From Treponema sp. (GTDB lineage Bacteria > Spirochaetota > Spirochaetia > Treponematales > Breznakiellaceae): a DNA stretch of 15,076 bases. The stretch is taken from assembly GCA_031284195.1 (NCBI GenBank), contig JAITAI010000067.1:1-15076 (forward strand), read 5' to 3'. How positions within the stretch are numbered: position 1 is the stretch's first letter; the number at the start of each line of letters is the position of its first letter. The position numbers were made by a program, and so were the translations under genes. Under the pieces are notes generated by a model that worked only from the letters and a program-made list of their open reading frames with translations, did no database searches and was not told the origin of the DNA. Shown here piece by piece: positions 1-6,740 of this stretch.

Positions 1-242
1 CCGGGCCCCAACTCTACCGCCAACATATCCCCGGAATATTCCACTTGATCGCCCACGGCGATACCCTTGGTAATCTCAAAAACTTGAAGTTGAGAAATAT
101 CACCCCGAATACGGATGACCTCACTTTTCAACTTGTCGGCAACCTTAACAAAGCCAACTTCATTCATAGAAACGGCGCCTTCAAAACGGACGCTCACCAT
201 ATTTCCGTTAACGGCTACCACTGTTCCTTTTGTTCCGGTCAT
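1..242 (-). CDS. atpA: V-type ATP synthase subunit A, N-terminal part (runs off the window)
   Basis: Catalytic A subunit of the V1/A1 sector, which hydrolyses or makes ATP in the cytoplasmic head. Only the first 80 codons are present, and the reading frame is still open at position 1. The visible part starts MTGTKGTVVAVNGNMVSVRF and continues through MNEVGFVKVADKLKSEVIRIRGD, the N-terminal beta-barrel typical of V/A-type A subunits. The Walker A region lies outside the window. The ATG overlaps the stop of the upstream DUF2764 gene as ATGA (242-239), so translation is probably coupled. It is the third gene of the operon after atpE and the DUF2764 gene. The call rests on the barrel sequence and the operon context. 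Confidence 0.92.
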   Translation of the reverse strand, partial: MTGTKGTVVAVNGNMVSVRFEGAVSMNEVGFVKVADKLKSEVIRIRGDISQLQVFEITKGIAVGDQVEYSGDMLAVELGP

Positions 243-883
243 TTCGGTTCTCCCGATTCAATACTGATTTCAGACACTCCTCCGCCTTCTGACGCAAGTC
301 CACCGGCAGCCGCCATGATAGCGGTATAAAGCCCTTTATACGCCACAAACCCTTCCTCTGCGTTGAATGAAACGCGCCGTTCCATGAGGAGCAGCCTCAG
401 AAGATAAGCATAGATAGTATTAACTCCAAAATAATCAAACCCCTGCATGGCTTCAAGGGCATTCCACCGGGCCTGGTCAAGGAAAAGTTCCGCTTCTAAC
501 GGTGATTCTAAACCCAGGGCAGCTTTGGCAAGGGCCCCTACTTCCACCGGATCTTCCGGCGGATCCACCGGTGCAGCCCCTTCCTGTCCCAAAGCCTGGG
601 CCCGGTACCGGGCAAGGTTCAACCGCAAAGCCCGCTCCCAATGCCGCCACTTATTGATGAAGGGGGATGAGGTAGCCCGAGGCGCGTCCCGATATGAACC
701 AGCCTTCCCTTCCCCCAGAAGCAGCGCTTCAGGATCCGGGTCTAAAGTACACCAATCCAACAGGGCCGCATCCTGCGGACGCAGCGCGGTTTTACAGAGA
801 GACTTGAACTGAACCGAAGACAACGGTACTGTCTGGCCATAGATGAGATAGGGAAGCTGGGACACTAAATAATAATAAGCCAC
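239..883 (-). CDS. DUF2764 family protein of the V-ATPase operon
   Basis: A 214-aa soluble protein beginning MAYYYLVSQLPYLIYGQ. It has no signal peptide or membrane segment. DUF2764 proteins are known from V/A-ATPase operons of spirochaetes, Bacteroidetes and chlamydiae, always between atpE and atpA. Their biochemical role is not established, although a role in V1 or peripheral-stalk assembly is often assumed from position. The start is GTG at 883. The AAAGGA ribosome-binding sequence lies inside the last codons of atpE, whose stop is only 3 nt upstream. The gene ends in an ATGA overlap with atpA. Both junctions imply translational coupling, so the product is probably made in step with its neighbours. 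The family call comes from the N-terminal sequence and position; the function is unknown. Confidence 0.82.
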   Translation of the reverse strand: MAYYYLVSQLPYLIYGQTVPLSSVQFKSLCKTALRPQDAALLDWCTLDPDPEALLLGEGKAGSYRDAPRATSSPFINKWRHWERALRLNLARYRAQALGQEGAAPVDPPEDPVEVGALAKAALGLESPLEAELFLDQARWNALEAMQGFDYFGVNTIYAYLLRLLLMERRVSFNAEEGFVAYKGLYTAIMAAAGGLASEGGGVSEISIESGEPK

Positions 884-886
884 CGC

Positions 887-1501
887 CTAATTTCCTTTTA
901 CCGCTTGTTTCAAAATTTCCCCTAGCCGAGGGTTAAGATATGCGGAAAGCAACGTCCCTACGGATTCAGCGGAGAAATCATAATAAGCAGAACCATCCTT
1001 ATGGGCAATACGAAAACCTGCAGCCAGATTCCGGCTGGATTTGAGCTCAAGCCCTTGGGCCAATACAGCGGCAAGCTGGTCATTAAAATAGGCCTCCAGG
1101 TTTTTGAGCGCCCCTTCACTGAGGATAAGATCCAGCTTATCCCCTCCTTTGGCAACCCACGCCTTTATCAAGTCAGGGAGGACCGCCTTGAGGGTATCTT
1201 CGGTATAGGATTCCCTCAACCGTTGGGCAATAATGGTATCTAAAAGCGCCTGAATTTCACCCTTAAAAGCTAAGACGAGATTCCGGGAGGCTTGCTCAAG
1301 CGCTACAACACCCGCCTTTTCCAGCCGTTCAGCATCTACTTTTCCCTTGGCAATGATGGCAGCCGCGTCTCGCTGGGCAGCTTCGACGATACGTTTGGCT
1401 TGTTCCTCGGCCTGAGATTTCAACCGCGCCGCTTCTTCTGCAGCGGATTCGATTCCATCCTTTTTTATCTTATCAATAAGTTCCTGAAGTTGGATGTCCA
1501 T
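887..1501 (-). CDS. atpE: V-type ATP synthase subunit E
   Basis: Peripheral-stalk subunit that, with subunit G/H, tethers the V1 head to the membrane sector. The protein is 204 aa. Residues about 1-80 are a charged, Ala/Glu/Lys/Arg-rich helix (AAEEAARLKSQAEEQAKRIVEAA) of coiled-coil character. A compact C-terminal domain follows and ends LLSAYLNPRLGEILKQAVKGN, the usual head-contacting half of subunit E. I chose the ATG at 1501 because a strong AGAGGAG sits just before it. An in-frame ATG at 1543 would add 14 residues that look like untranslated leader. It is the first gene of the operon, about 120 nt downstream of a clear sigma-70-type promoter. The identification relies on the stalk architecture and on the DUF2764-atpA genes that follow. 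Confidence 0.88.
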   Translation of the reverse strand: MDIQLQELIDKIKKDGIESAAEEAARLKSQAEEQAKRIVEAAQRDAAAIIAKGKVDAERLEKAGVVALEQASRNLVLAFKGEIQALLDTIIAQRLRESYTEDTLKAVLPDLIKAWVAKGGDKLDLILSEGALKNLEAYFNDQLAAVLAQGLELKSSRNLAAGFRIAHKDGSAYYDFSAESVGTLLSAYLNPRLGEILKQAVKGN

Positions 1502-1626
1502 AATCTCCTCTTTAAATAATTCCCTTTTATTTCCCCTGATCATCCGGCGGTTCCATCGGGAAGTTCATACCCTTACCCTTTCGAGTTCATCCCAGACCGG
1601 TTACATTGAACACTAAATTTACTATT

Positions 1627-1655
1627 ATTATAGTATATCATCGTTTTTTCTGCAA
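1627..1655 (-). promoter_or_regulatory. Sigma-70-type promoter of the V-ATPase operon
   Basis: Read on the minus strand, TTGCAG (1655-1650) is followed by exactly 17 bases and then a perfect TATAAT (1632-1627). The surroundings are AT-rich. Transcription would start near 1620, giving a leader of about 120 nt before the atpE ATG at 1501. The leader shows no convincing riboswitch or attenuator. This is the best promoter match in the window. Confidence 0.75.
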
Positions 1656-1716
1656 GGGAGAAGCGATATTTTTTTCTTTCTGTTTTGCCATGTTTTCTAT
1701 AATTTAAAATTTTAGG

Positions 1717-1749
1717 GGCTTTTTCCAAAGGTCCGATTTTGAAAGAGCC
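1717..1749 (-). terminator. Possible rho-independent terminator after galM
   Basis: On the minus strand, 20 bases after the galM stop, GGCTCTTTC and GAAAAAGCC can pair in 8 of 9 positions around a loop of about 15 nt. A short T-containing AT-rich tract follows. The loop is large and the T run is weak. The position, between galM and the V-ATPase promoter, is where a terminator would be expected. Confidence 0.4.
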
Positions 1750-1769
1750 TAGTTACCGTTCCTTCCCCA

Positions 1770-2801
1770 TTACCAATCAAAGGCAAAGAGAGCTTTTTCA
1801 TGGTAATCCCGTTCAGGGCCGTAGATCGATGACGGAAACTGGGGCTTGTTGGGAGCGTCTGGAAAGTGCTGAGTTTCAAGGCAGAAGCCGCTGTGTTTGG
1901 TGTACACTGAACCGGCTTTCCCCGGAACGACACCGATCTGGTTCCCTGTATAAAACTGTACCCCCGGCTGAGTGGTGAACACCCGCAAGGATCTGCCAGA
2001 ACTCCTTTCATAAACCTCTGCGCAGGGCCGCAGTTTCCCTGCCTCGGCTTGAAGCACAAAACAATGATCATACCCTCCGGGTACTGCATCAAAATCTTGC
2101 TTAATGGATTTACGGCTCCTAAAATCATAAGGTCCCCCTGCAACCGGGACTAATTCACCAGTGGGAATCAGGGATGCATCAACTTGCACATAAGCATCCG
2201 CATGAATGGTCGCTTCATGGGAAAGGATGTCTCCATTTCCTTCTCCAGCAAGGTTGAAATAGGCATGGTTGGTTAAATTCACCGGACAGGGAGCGTCTAC
2301 TCGGGCCTGGTAATCGGCAATCACTTCGTTAGTCTTGGTAAGTCCGTAACTCACCACTGCCTTACAGGTACCAGGAAAACCTTCATCTCCGTCGGGACTC
2401 ATCAGTTCAAAACGAACAAAGACCCCATCCCGATCTTCATAGGCATCGGCCTTCCAGAGGAGCTTATCAAAACCCCTGCGGCCCCCATGAAGGGTATGGG
2501 CTCCTTCGTTCTGGTTCAAGCCATACTCAGTACCCTGGAGGGAAAACCGTCCTCTTCCGATCCGGTTACCAAAGCGGCCGATGGTAACCCCGAAATAGGG
2601 GGTATTATGGGTATAGGCTTCTAGGCAAGAATACCCCAAAAGCACATCTACCTTCCCATGATCACAGGAAGGGACCAAGAGGGAGGTGAGGCTTGCCCCA
2701 AAGGACGAAAGAGACAAGGAGAGATCCCCTGCTTTCAGGGTATACAGGTATACCTTCTTTCCTGATGAAAGAAGGCCGAAGGTTTTTTTGCTGATTTTCA
2801 T
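1770..2801 (-). CDS. galM: Aldose 1-epimerase (galactose mutarotase)
   Basis: Cytoplasmic enzyme interconverting alpha and beta anomers of galactose and glucose, feeding the Leloir pathway. The 343-aa length is normal for the family. Conserved elements are visible in order: NRIGRGRF (about 79-86), the AHTLHGG motif with the catalytic-type His105, NLTNHAYFNL with His179, YDHCF (about 244-248), YTGNQIG (about 284-290), and CLETQHFPDAPN with the catalytic-base-type Glu309. Nothing essential seems missing. I chose the ATG at 2801, preceded by a GGGGG stretch, over an in-frame TTG six codons upstream. It stands alone with no galK or galT beside it, so it may serve general hexose uptake. An operator-like dyad lies in its promoter region. 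Confidence 0.95.
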   Translation of the reverse strand: MKISKKTFGLLSSGKKVYLYTLKAGDLSLSLSSFGASLTSLLVPSCDHGKVDVLLGYSCLEAYTHNTPYFGVTIGRFGNRIGRGRFSLQGTEYGLNQNEGAHTLHGGRRGFDKLLWKADAYEDRDGVFVRFELMSPDGDEGFPGTCKAVVSYGLTKTNEVIADYQARVDAPCPVNLTNHAYFNLAGEGNGDILSHEATIHADAYVQVDASLIPTGELVPVAGGPYDFRSRKSIKQDFDAVPGGYDHCFVLQAEAGKLRPCAEVYERSSGRSLRVFTTQPGVQFYTGNQIGVVPGKAGSVYTKHSGFCLETQHFPDAPNKPQFPSSIYGPERDYHEKALFAFDW

Positions 2802-2825
2802 AAGACCCCCAGGATACAATCAGAC

Positions 2826-2857
2826 TATATAACCATACCAGTACGGTATGTTTTCAA
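2826..2857 (-). promoter_or_regulatory. galM promoter region with a 17-bp operator-like dyad
   Basis: Within this stretch CATACC (2834-2839) and GGTATG (2845-2850) form a perfect 6-bp inverted repeat around a 5-bp centre, with further matches at the outer AA/TT. On the minus strand it sits between a TTGAAA (-35-like, 2857-2852) and TATA-type sequences (2831-2826, or GTTATA at 2833-2828 with 18-bp spacing). A dimeric repressor bound there would block RNA polymerase. The exact -10 is uncertain and the regulator family cannot be named. Confidence 0.45.
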
Positions 2858-3215
2858 GCGCCCTATTTTAAAATTATACTCATATTCTGAGGGAACCGAC
2901 TAGGGGCCCATGACCGTATATGTTTTTAACTGGAAAAAGGAATCTCTTGAGACTTACCTAAAATAATCTCGTCTGCTGGAGGGACCAAAGAAGTATACAG
3001 CCCCGGTAATAGGACAAGAAAATAGCCAAGAGGTGTTCCTCCGGGTTACCGGCTATCACCCTATGCACCAAAACGAAGGTTCGACCTTTCCTGACCCATT
3101 GGGAGATAGTTTAATGGGAATTTTTCATATCTACGCCCTTCCGGATCCAGGAAAATCCACGAAATTCCTGGATACATTTTTACATGCACTCCTCCTCGGC
3201 TCCCTCTCTTTTCCG
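2858..3215. other. Non-coding gap between galM and the rod operon, with hairpins
   Basis: No convincing gene is seen; short open frames on either strand lack ribosome-binding sites and family character. The stretch does contain structure. ATAGCC/GGCTAT (3022-3027 and 3051-3056) enclose a GAGG-TGTT-CCTC hairpin (3030-3041). An overlapping alternative pairs CCGGTAA (3003-3009) with TTACCGG (3046-3052). At 3145-3173 the perfect 9-bp stem ATCCAGGAA/TTCCTGGAT is followed by a short T run in the plus direction, so it could end a short plus-strand transcript. I found no good promoter for such a transcript. Confidence 0.4.
3145..3180 (+). terminator. Hairpin with T run, terminator-like
   Basis: A perfect 9-bp inverted repeat, ATCCAGGAA (3145-3153) and TTCCTGGAT (3165-3173), with an 11-nt loop is followed by ACATTTTT on the plus strand. 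It has the form of an intrinsic terminator. No gene upstream on this strand needs one, so it may insulate the rod operon or end an unrecognised short RNA. Confidence 0.35.
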
Positions 3216-3245
3216 TTGACTTCTTATCCTCAAATGTAGTATACC
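3216..3245 (+). promoter_or_regulatory. Probable promoter of the TPR-mreBCD-mrdA operon
   Basis: TTGACT (3216-3221), 18 bases, then TATACC (3240-3245). Transcription would start near 3252, only a few bases before the ATG at 3256, which has no Shine-Dalgarno sequence. This would give a leaderless or nearly leaderless mRNA unless the true start is the later ATG at 3289. Confidence 0.5.
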
Positions 3246-3255
3246 TTATAAAAAT

Positions 3256-4245
3256 ATGATTACTAGACATTCTCGGTCTGCTTATGGTATGTATCTGCAT
3301 CGAAAACAGACCTTATATACCGTTTTCGTGGCTGTTTTTGTGATTCTAATCATTGGACTCTTATTGTTATTTCTGATACCCTGGAGTAATAAGGCAGGAA
3401 ACGAAAAAAATGAATTGGTACAATTGTGGGAAGTTGGATCCTATGATGAAGTTTTTAGGGTAAGCGGTGAAATGCTTCAAGAGAAACCCTTGGATTATTT
3501 TCTCTTAATCCTTCATGGATTTTCATCTTATCAGCTTGCCATCGCTCAGATCAACAATTTTGATACCCTGACCTATATAGATACGTGTATATGGTCCCTG
3601 CGGAAAGCCCTCTTATCCAAAGAAGGGGCTGTGGATGGGCATGTTCAGTATGTTTTAGGGAAGGCCTATTATTATAAAGGCTTTGGCTTTGCGGATTTAG
3701 CGGTTAGATTTCTTGAAGAGGCTAGACGGGCGTCCTATACTGCTCAGGATATCCCTGAGTATTTGGGGCTCTCTTATGCGGCCTTACAGGATTACCGGAA
3801 CAGCGTGGCCTCTTTTACCCTGGCTCTGGATCCGGGAGATGAAGTGCAGGCTGTAAAAGAAGGAGAAGGCGAAGAAACAAAGGATATCCGCTACCCTTCA
3901 GACCTATTGCTCCTCTCCATTGCCCGATCCTATCTAGCCCTGGAAGATGTAGATACCGCCCATGCCTATCTGCAGCGCTGTGTGGATATATCCAAAGATT
4001 CCAGGACCATGGTAGTGGCCCGGTTGCTTTTGGGTTCCATTCTGAGTAAAAATGGAGATGTCAAGGGAGCAGAAGCTCAGTATATGGCCATCCTTGCCGA
4101 AGGCGGTGAAAATGCGGATGCCCATTATCAATTAGGTGAACTGTATGCCGGAGGAGGAGACCCAATCCGGGCCCGGGCAGAATGGCGGAAAGCCTATAGT
4201 ATCGATCCAAGTCATAAGCCGACCAGAGTACGGCTCAATATGTAA
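3256..4245 (+). CDS. Membrane-anchored TPR-repeat protein, first gene of the rod operon
   Basis: A 329-aa protein with one N-terminal membrane segment (about 20-42) preceded by Arg/Lys-containing residues and no signal-peptidase site, so it is probably a signal anchor. The rest consists of helical tetratricopeptide repeats, roughly residues 128-161, 166-194, 215-248, 251-284 and 287-320. The best is DAHYQLGELYAGGGDPIRARAEWRKAYSIDP. TPR domains bind protein partners, and the position just ahead of mreB (28-nt gap) suggests a scaffold for the elongation machinery, but that is inference. Start choice is unsure: the ATG at 3256 lacks a ribosome-binding site and lies about 4 nt from the predicted transcription start, while the ATG at 3289 (residue 12) also lacks one. 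It does not match a named Tol, Bam or Lpo protein that I recognise. Confidence 0.75.
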   Translation: MITRHSRSAYGMYLHRKQTLYTVFVAVFVILIIGLLLLFLIPWSNKAGNEKNELVQLWEVGSYDEVFRVSGEMLQEKPLDYFLLILHGFSSYQLAIAQINNFDTLTYIDTCIWSLRKALLSKEGAVDGHVQYVLGKAYYYKGFGFADLAVRFLEEARRASYTAQDIPEYLGLSYAALQDYRNSVASFTLALDPGDEVQAVKEGEGEETKDIRYPSDLLLLSIARSYLALEDVDTAHAYLQRCVDISKDSRTMVVARLLLGSILSKNGDVKGAEAQYMAILAEGGENADAHYQLGELYAGGGDPIRARAEWRKAYSIDPSHKPTRVRLNM

Positions 4246-4273
4246 TAAAGGTCTTTGGGCCTATGGAGGGAAT

Positions 4274-5302
4274 ATGTTTGGGAATAATTCTTCAGATATC
4301 GGCATTGATTTAGGGACCTGTAATACCCTGGTCTATATACATGGAAAAGGTATTGTGCTTAACGAGCCTTCGGTAGTGGCAGTGGAGCGGGGTACTAAGC
4401 GGGTGGTGGCTGTCGGAACTGATGCAAAACGGATGCTCTGGAAAACTCCAGGAAATATCATCGCCATTAGGCCCATGCGGGATGGGGTGATTGCAGACCT
4501 AGAATCCACCGAGAAGATGATCCGGTTCTTCATCTCCAAGGTGCTTCCTCGTTATCGTTTTGTCAAACCCCGGATGGTTATCGGTATTCCCTCCTGCATT
4601 ACCGAAGTAGAACGCCGGGCTGTAGAGGAATGCGCTTATAAAGCAGGGGCCCGGGAGGTGATTGTCATTGAAGAAAGCCTAGCTGCAGCCATTGGCGCGG
4701 ATATTTCCATCTTTGAACCTATGGGGCACATGATCTGCGATATAGGGGGAGGTACCACGGAGATTTCCGTTATTTCCCTGGGAGGCATGGTGGTTACCAA
4801 TGCTATACGCTTAGGGGGCGATGAATTTGATGAGGCCATCATCAAACAGGTCCGCAGCGTCCATAACCTCATCATTGGAGAACAGACCGCGGAGCGGCTT
4901 AAGATAGAAATTGGTAATGCTGCGCCGGATAAAACCATTGAAAAGGTGGAAATCAAGGGTACCGATGCCATCACCGGGCTTCCCCGAAGGCTGGAGATCG
5001 ATTCCGTGGAAGTCCGGGAAGCGCTCAAGGATCCCATCACCCAGATCATTGATGAAATTAAGGCCACCCTGGGGAAGACCCCGCCAGAATTAGCTGCGGA
5101 TATTGTGGAGCGGGGGATCGTTATGACCGGTGGAGGTTCTCTCCTCAAGGGATTGCCTAAGCTTGTTTCCAAGGAGACAGGGGTACCGGTTATTGTGGCA
5201 GAGGCTCCCCTGAACTGCGTTGCCCTGGGAGCGGGAAAATATTTTGAATACGCAAAAAATTTCGATAATAGCCGTCAGATTTATGATACCTTAAACAACT
5301 AG
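4274..5302 (+). CDS. mreB: Rod shape-determining protein MreB
   Basis: Actin-like ATPase that polymerises under the inner membrane and guides lateral wall synthesis by RodA/PBP2. It is 342 aa, the standard length. Visible actin-fold motifs are DLGTCNTLVY (12-21, phosphate 1), IEESLAAAIG (132-141, containing the catalytic Glu region), DIGGGTTEISVIS (156-168, phosphate 2) and VMTGGGSLLKGLP (283-295, adenosine motif). The N-terminus MFGNNSSDIGIDLG matches the short leader typical of MreB. I chose the ATG at 4274 because TGGAGGG lies directly before it; the longer open frame reaching into the TPR gene is spurious. It is followed 9 nt later by mreC. Confidence 0.98.
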   Translation: MFGNNSSDIGIDLGTCNTLVYIHGKGIVLNEPSVVAVERGTKRVVAVGTDAKRMLWKTPGNIIAIRPMRDGVIADLESTEKMIRFFISKVLPRYRFVKPRMVIGIPSCITEVERRAVEECAYKAGAREVIVIEESLAAAIGADISIFEPMGHMICDIGGGTTEISVISLGGMVVTNAIRLGGDEFDEAIIKQVRSVHNLIIGEQTAERLKIEIGNAAPDKTIEKVEIKGTDAITGLPRRLEIDSVEVREALKDPITQIIDEIKATLGKTPPELAADIVERGIVMTGGGSLLKGLPKLVSKETGVPVIVAEAPLNCVALGAGKYFEYAKNFDNSRQIYDTLNN

Positions 5303-5311
5303 GACCGGGAA

Positions 5312-6241
5312 ATGGAGGAGGGTAAAAAGCAAAAGGGCCGTTTTTTTGCCGAAGTGTACGTGTTTGTGGTCCTTACCCTGGTTTCTTTTCTACTATTGTA
5401 TTTTTCAAATAGCGGCTTTATTCTTAACTTTAAAGATTTTGGTTTGTCTTTGTTTTCCGGTATCCGTATTGGTATCTATGAAGTTACCTCCTTCGTCTCC
5501 CGGACGATCCTTTCAGTGGGGGAATTGGCTACCTTGCGGCAGGAATACGCGGAATTAACCAGTCGCATGAGCCGGTATGAACAACTTGAACGGAGCGCAG
5601 CAGAGATTCGCCAGGAAAACCGGCGTTTGCGGGAACAATTAGGATTTTCCGAAGCCCTTGGATATAAGCATATTCCTGCGGAGATCTCAGGCCGGGATCC
5701 GGATAACCTTTTTTCCGCTTTTGTGATCAATAAAGGAAAACAAGGGGGAGTTGCTAAGGACATGCCGGTTATTGCCTATCAAAACGGCGTCCAGGGCCTG
5801 GTGGGGCAGATCCTGCAGGCAGGGCAGTTTGAAAGTTTGGTGATGCCCCTTTATGCGACGACTTCTTTTGTAGCCTCCCGGTTTGCGGAACTACGGTACG
5901 AAGGTATTGTGGAAGGCCAAGGAAGCCCGGAACTCCCGCTCCTCATGCGGTTTATACAGAAACGGGCCCGGAATGAAATTAGTCAAGGGGATGTAATCAT
6001 CTCAAGCGGTATGGGCTTAAGCAGTGGCCGGGGTGGCGTGTATCCTCCAGGAATCACTCTGGGCCGGGTGAGCAAGGTCCTCTATCAGGAATATGAAATT
6101 TCCATGGAGGTAGAGGTAGAACCGGCCATTGATTTCTCCCGGCTTGAATATGTTTTTGTTATTGATGCTGAGACCAGAGAACAGCCTCTGGAGCAAGAAG
6201 CCCTAGAAAAAACAGATGCACTGGAGAAAGGGGATGGTTAA
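5312..6241 (+). CDS. mreC: Rod shape-determining protein MreC
   Basis: Bitopic protein that links MreB to the periplasmic parts of the elongasome and activates PBP2. The 309-aa sequence shows a short basic cytoplasmic tail (KKQKGR), one membrane helix (about 13-33) and a coiled-coil stretch (about 70-115, with RQEYAELTSRMSRYEQLERS and IRQENRRLREQLGF). The MreC beta-domain pair follows: IPAEISGRDPDN, INKGKQGGVAKDMPVIAYQNGVQGLVGQI, and near the end ISQGDVIISSGM then YPPGITLGRVSKV. After the domain there is a Glu-rich tail of about 25 residues (REQPLEQEALEKTDALEKGDG) not found in all MreC. The AGGA at the end of mreB serves as ribosome-binding site. The last 8 nt overlap mreD. Confidence 0.96.
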   Translation: MEEGKKQKGRFFAEVYVFVVLTLVSFLLLYFSNSGFILNFKDFGLSLFSGIRIGIYEVTSFVSRTILSVGELATLRQEYAELTSRMSRYEQLERSAAEIRQENRRLREQLGFSEALGYKHIPAEISGRDPDNLFSAFVINKGKQGGVAKDMPVIAYQNGVQGLVGQILQAGQFESLVMPLYATTSFVASRFAELRYEGIVEGQGSPELPLLMRFIQKRARNEISQGDVIISSGMGLSSGRGGVYPPGITLGRVSKVLYQEYEISMEVEVEPAIDFSRLEYVFVIDAETREQPLEQEALEKTDALEKGDG

Positions 6242-6740
6242 GCATGTGGTATGGGCCACGGTATTTGCCTTGGCAGCAGCCATGGTACAATCAACCCTCC
6301 TCACCCGGTTGGCAGTGTACCGGGCGGTTCCGGATCTAGTGTTGGGTATCATTGTCTACATGGCCTATACGCATGGGACCATGGCCGGACAATTAACCGG
6401 TTTCTTTTCCGGCCTAGTCCTTGATTTTCTGTCCGCAGCTCCTCTAGGGCTTAACGCCTTAATCCGAACCATGATTGGGGCTACGGCAGGACTCATGAAG
6501 GGAACCTTTTTCCTGGATTCCCTATTTCTCCCCATGGCTTTATGTGCCGGGGCCACTTTACTTAAGGCCCTCCTGCTTGCAGGGCTGCACCTGCTCTTTA
6601 CCCACGGGGTGCCTACTTATCTCTTAAAAGAACCTACCCTCTGGGTTGAGCTCGTGGGTACTAGCATTTCCGCTCCCTTGTTATTCGCCTTTCTCAAATT
6701 GTTTAAAAACCTGCTGGTGGACCGGAGGAAATCCTCATGA
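6234..6740 (+). CDS. mreD: Rod shape-determining protein MreD
   Basis: Small polytopic inner-membrane subunit of the elongasome. The 168-aa product is almost entirely hydrophobic, with about five or six helices. It includes the family-like stretch VPDLVLGIIVYMAYTHGTMAG and the GFFSGLVLDFLSAAPLGLNAL element (Asp after the Gly-rich helix), which is the best conserved part of MreD. I chose the ATG at 6234, which has GGAG 7 nt upstream, over an in-frame ATG at 6216 that lies deeper in mreC. The gene overlaps mreC by 8 nt and ends in an ATGA overlap with mrdA, so all three are translationally coupled. MreD diverges quickly, and the call depends partly on position. Confidence 0.93.
   Translation: MVKHVVWATVFALAAAMVQSTLLTRLAVYRAVPDLVLGIIVYMAYTHGTMAGQLTGFFSGLVLDFLSAAPLGLNALIRTMIGATAGLMKGTFFLDSLFLPMALCAGATLLKALLLAGLHLLFTHGVPTYLLKEPTLWVELVGTSISAPLLFAFLKLFKNLLVDRRKSS

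Noticed and set aside
3061..3300. Minus-strand open frame of 79 codons antisense to the start of the TPR gene
   Set aside because: It has no family character, covers the likely promoter of the rod operon and has no convincing ribosome site.
4136..4273. Longer mreB reading frame starting at 4136 inside the TPR gene
   Set aside because: The extra 46 residues have no MreB character, and a strong TGGAGGG lies right before the ATG at 4274, which gives the standard N-terminus.
4636..5172. 178-codon open frame antisense to mreB
   Set aside because: It lies wholly within the strongly supported mreB coding region and its Ser/Pro/Ile-rich product is typical of antisense shadows.
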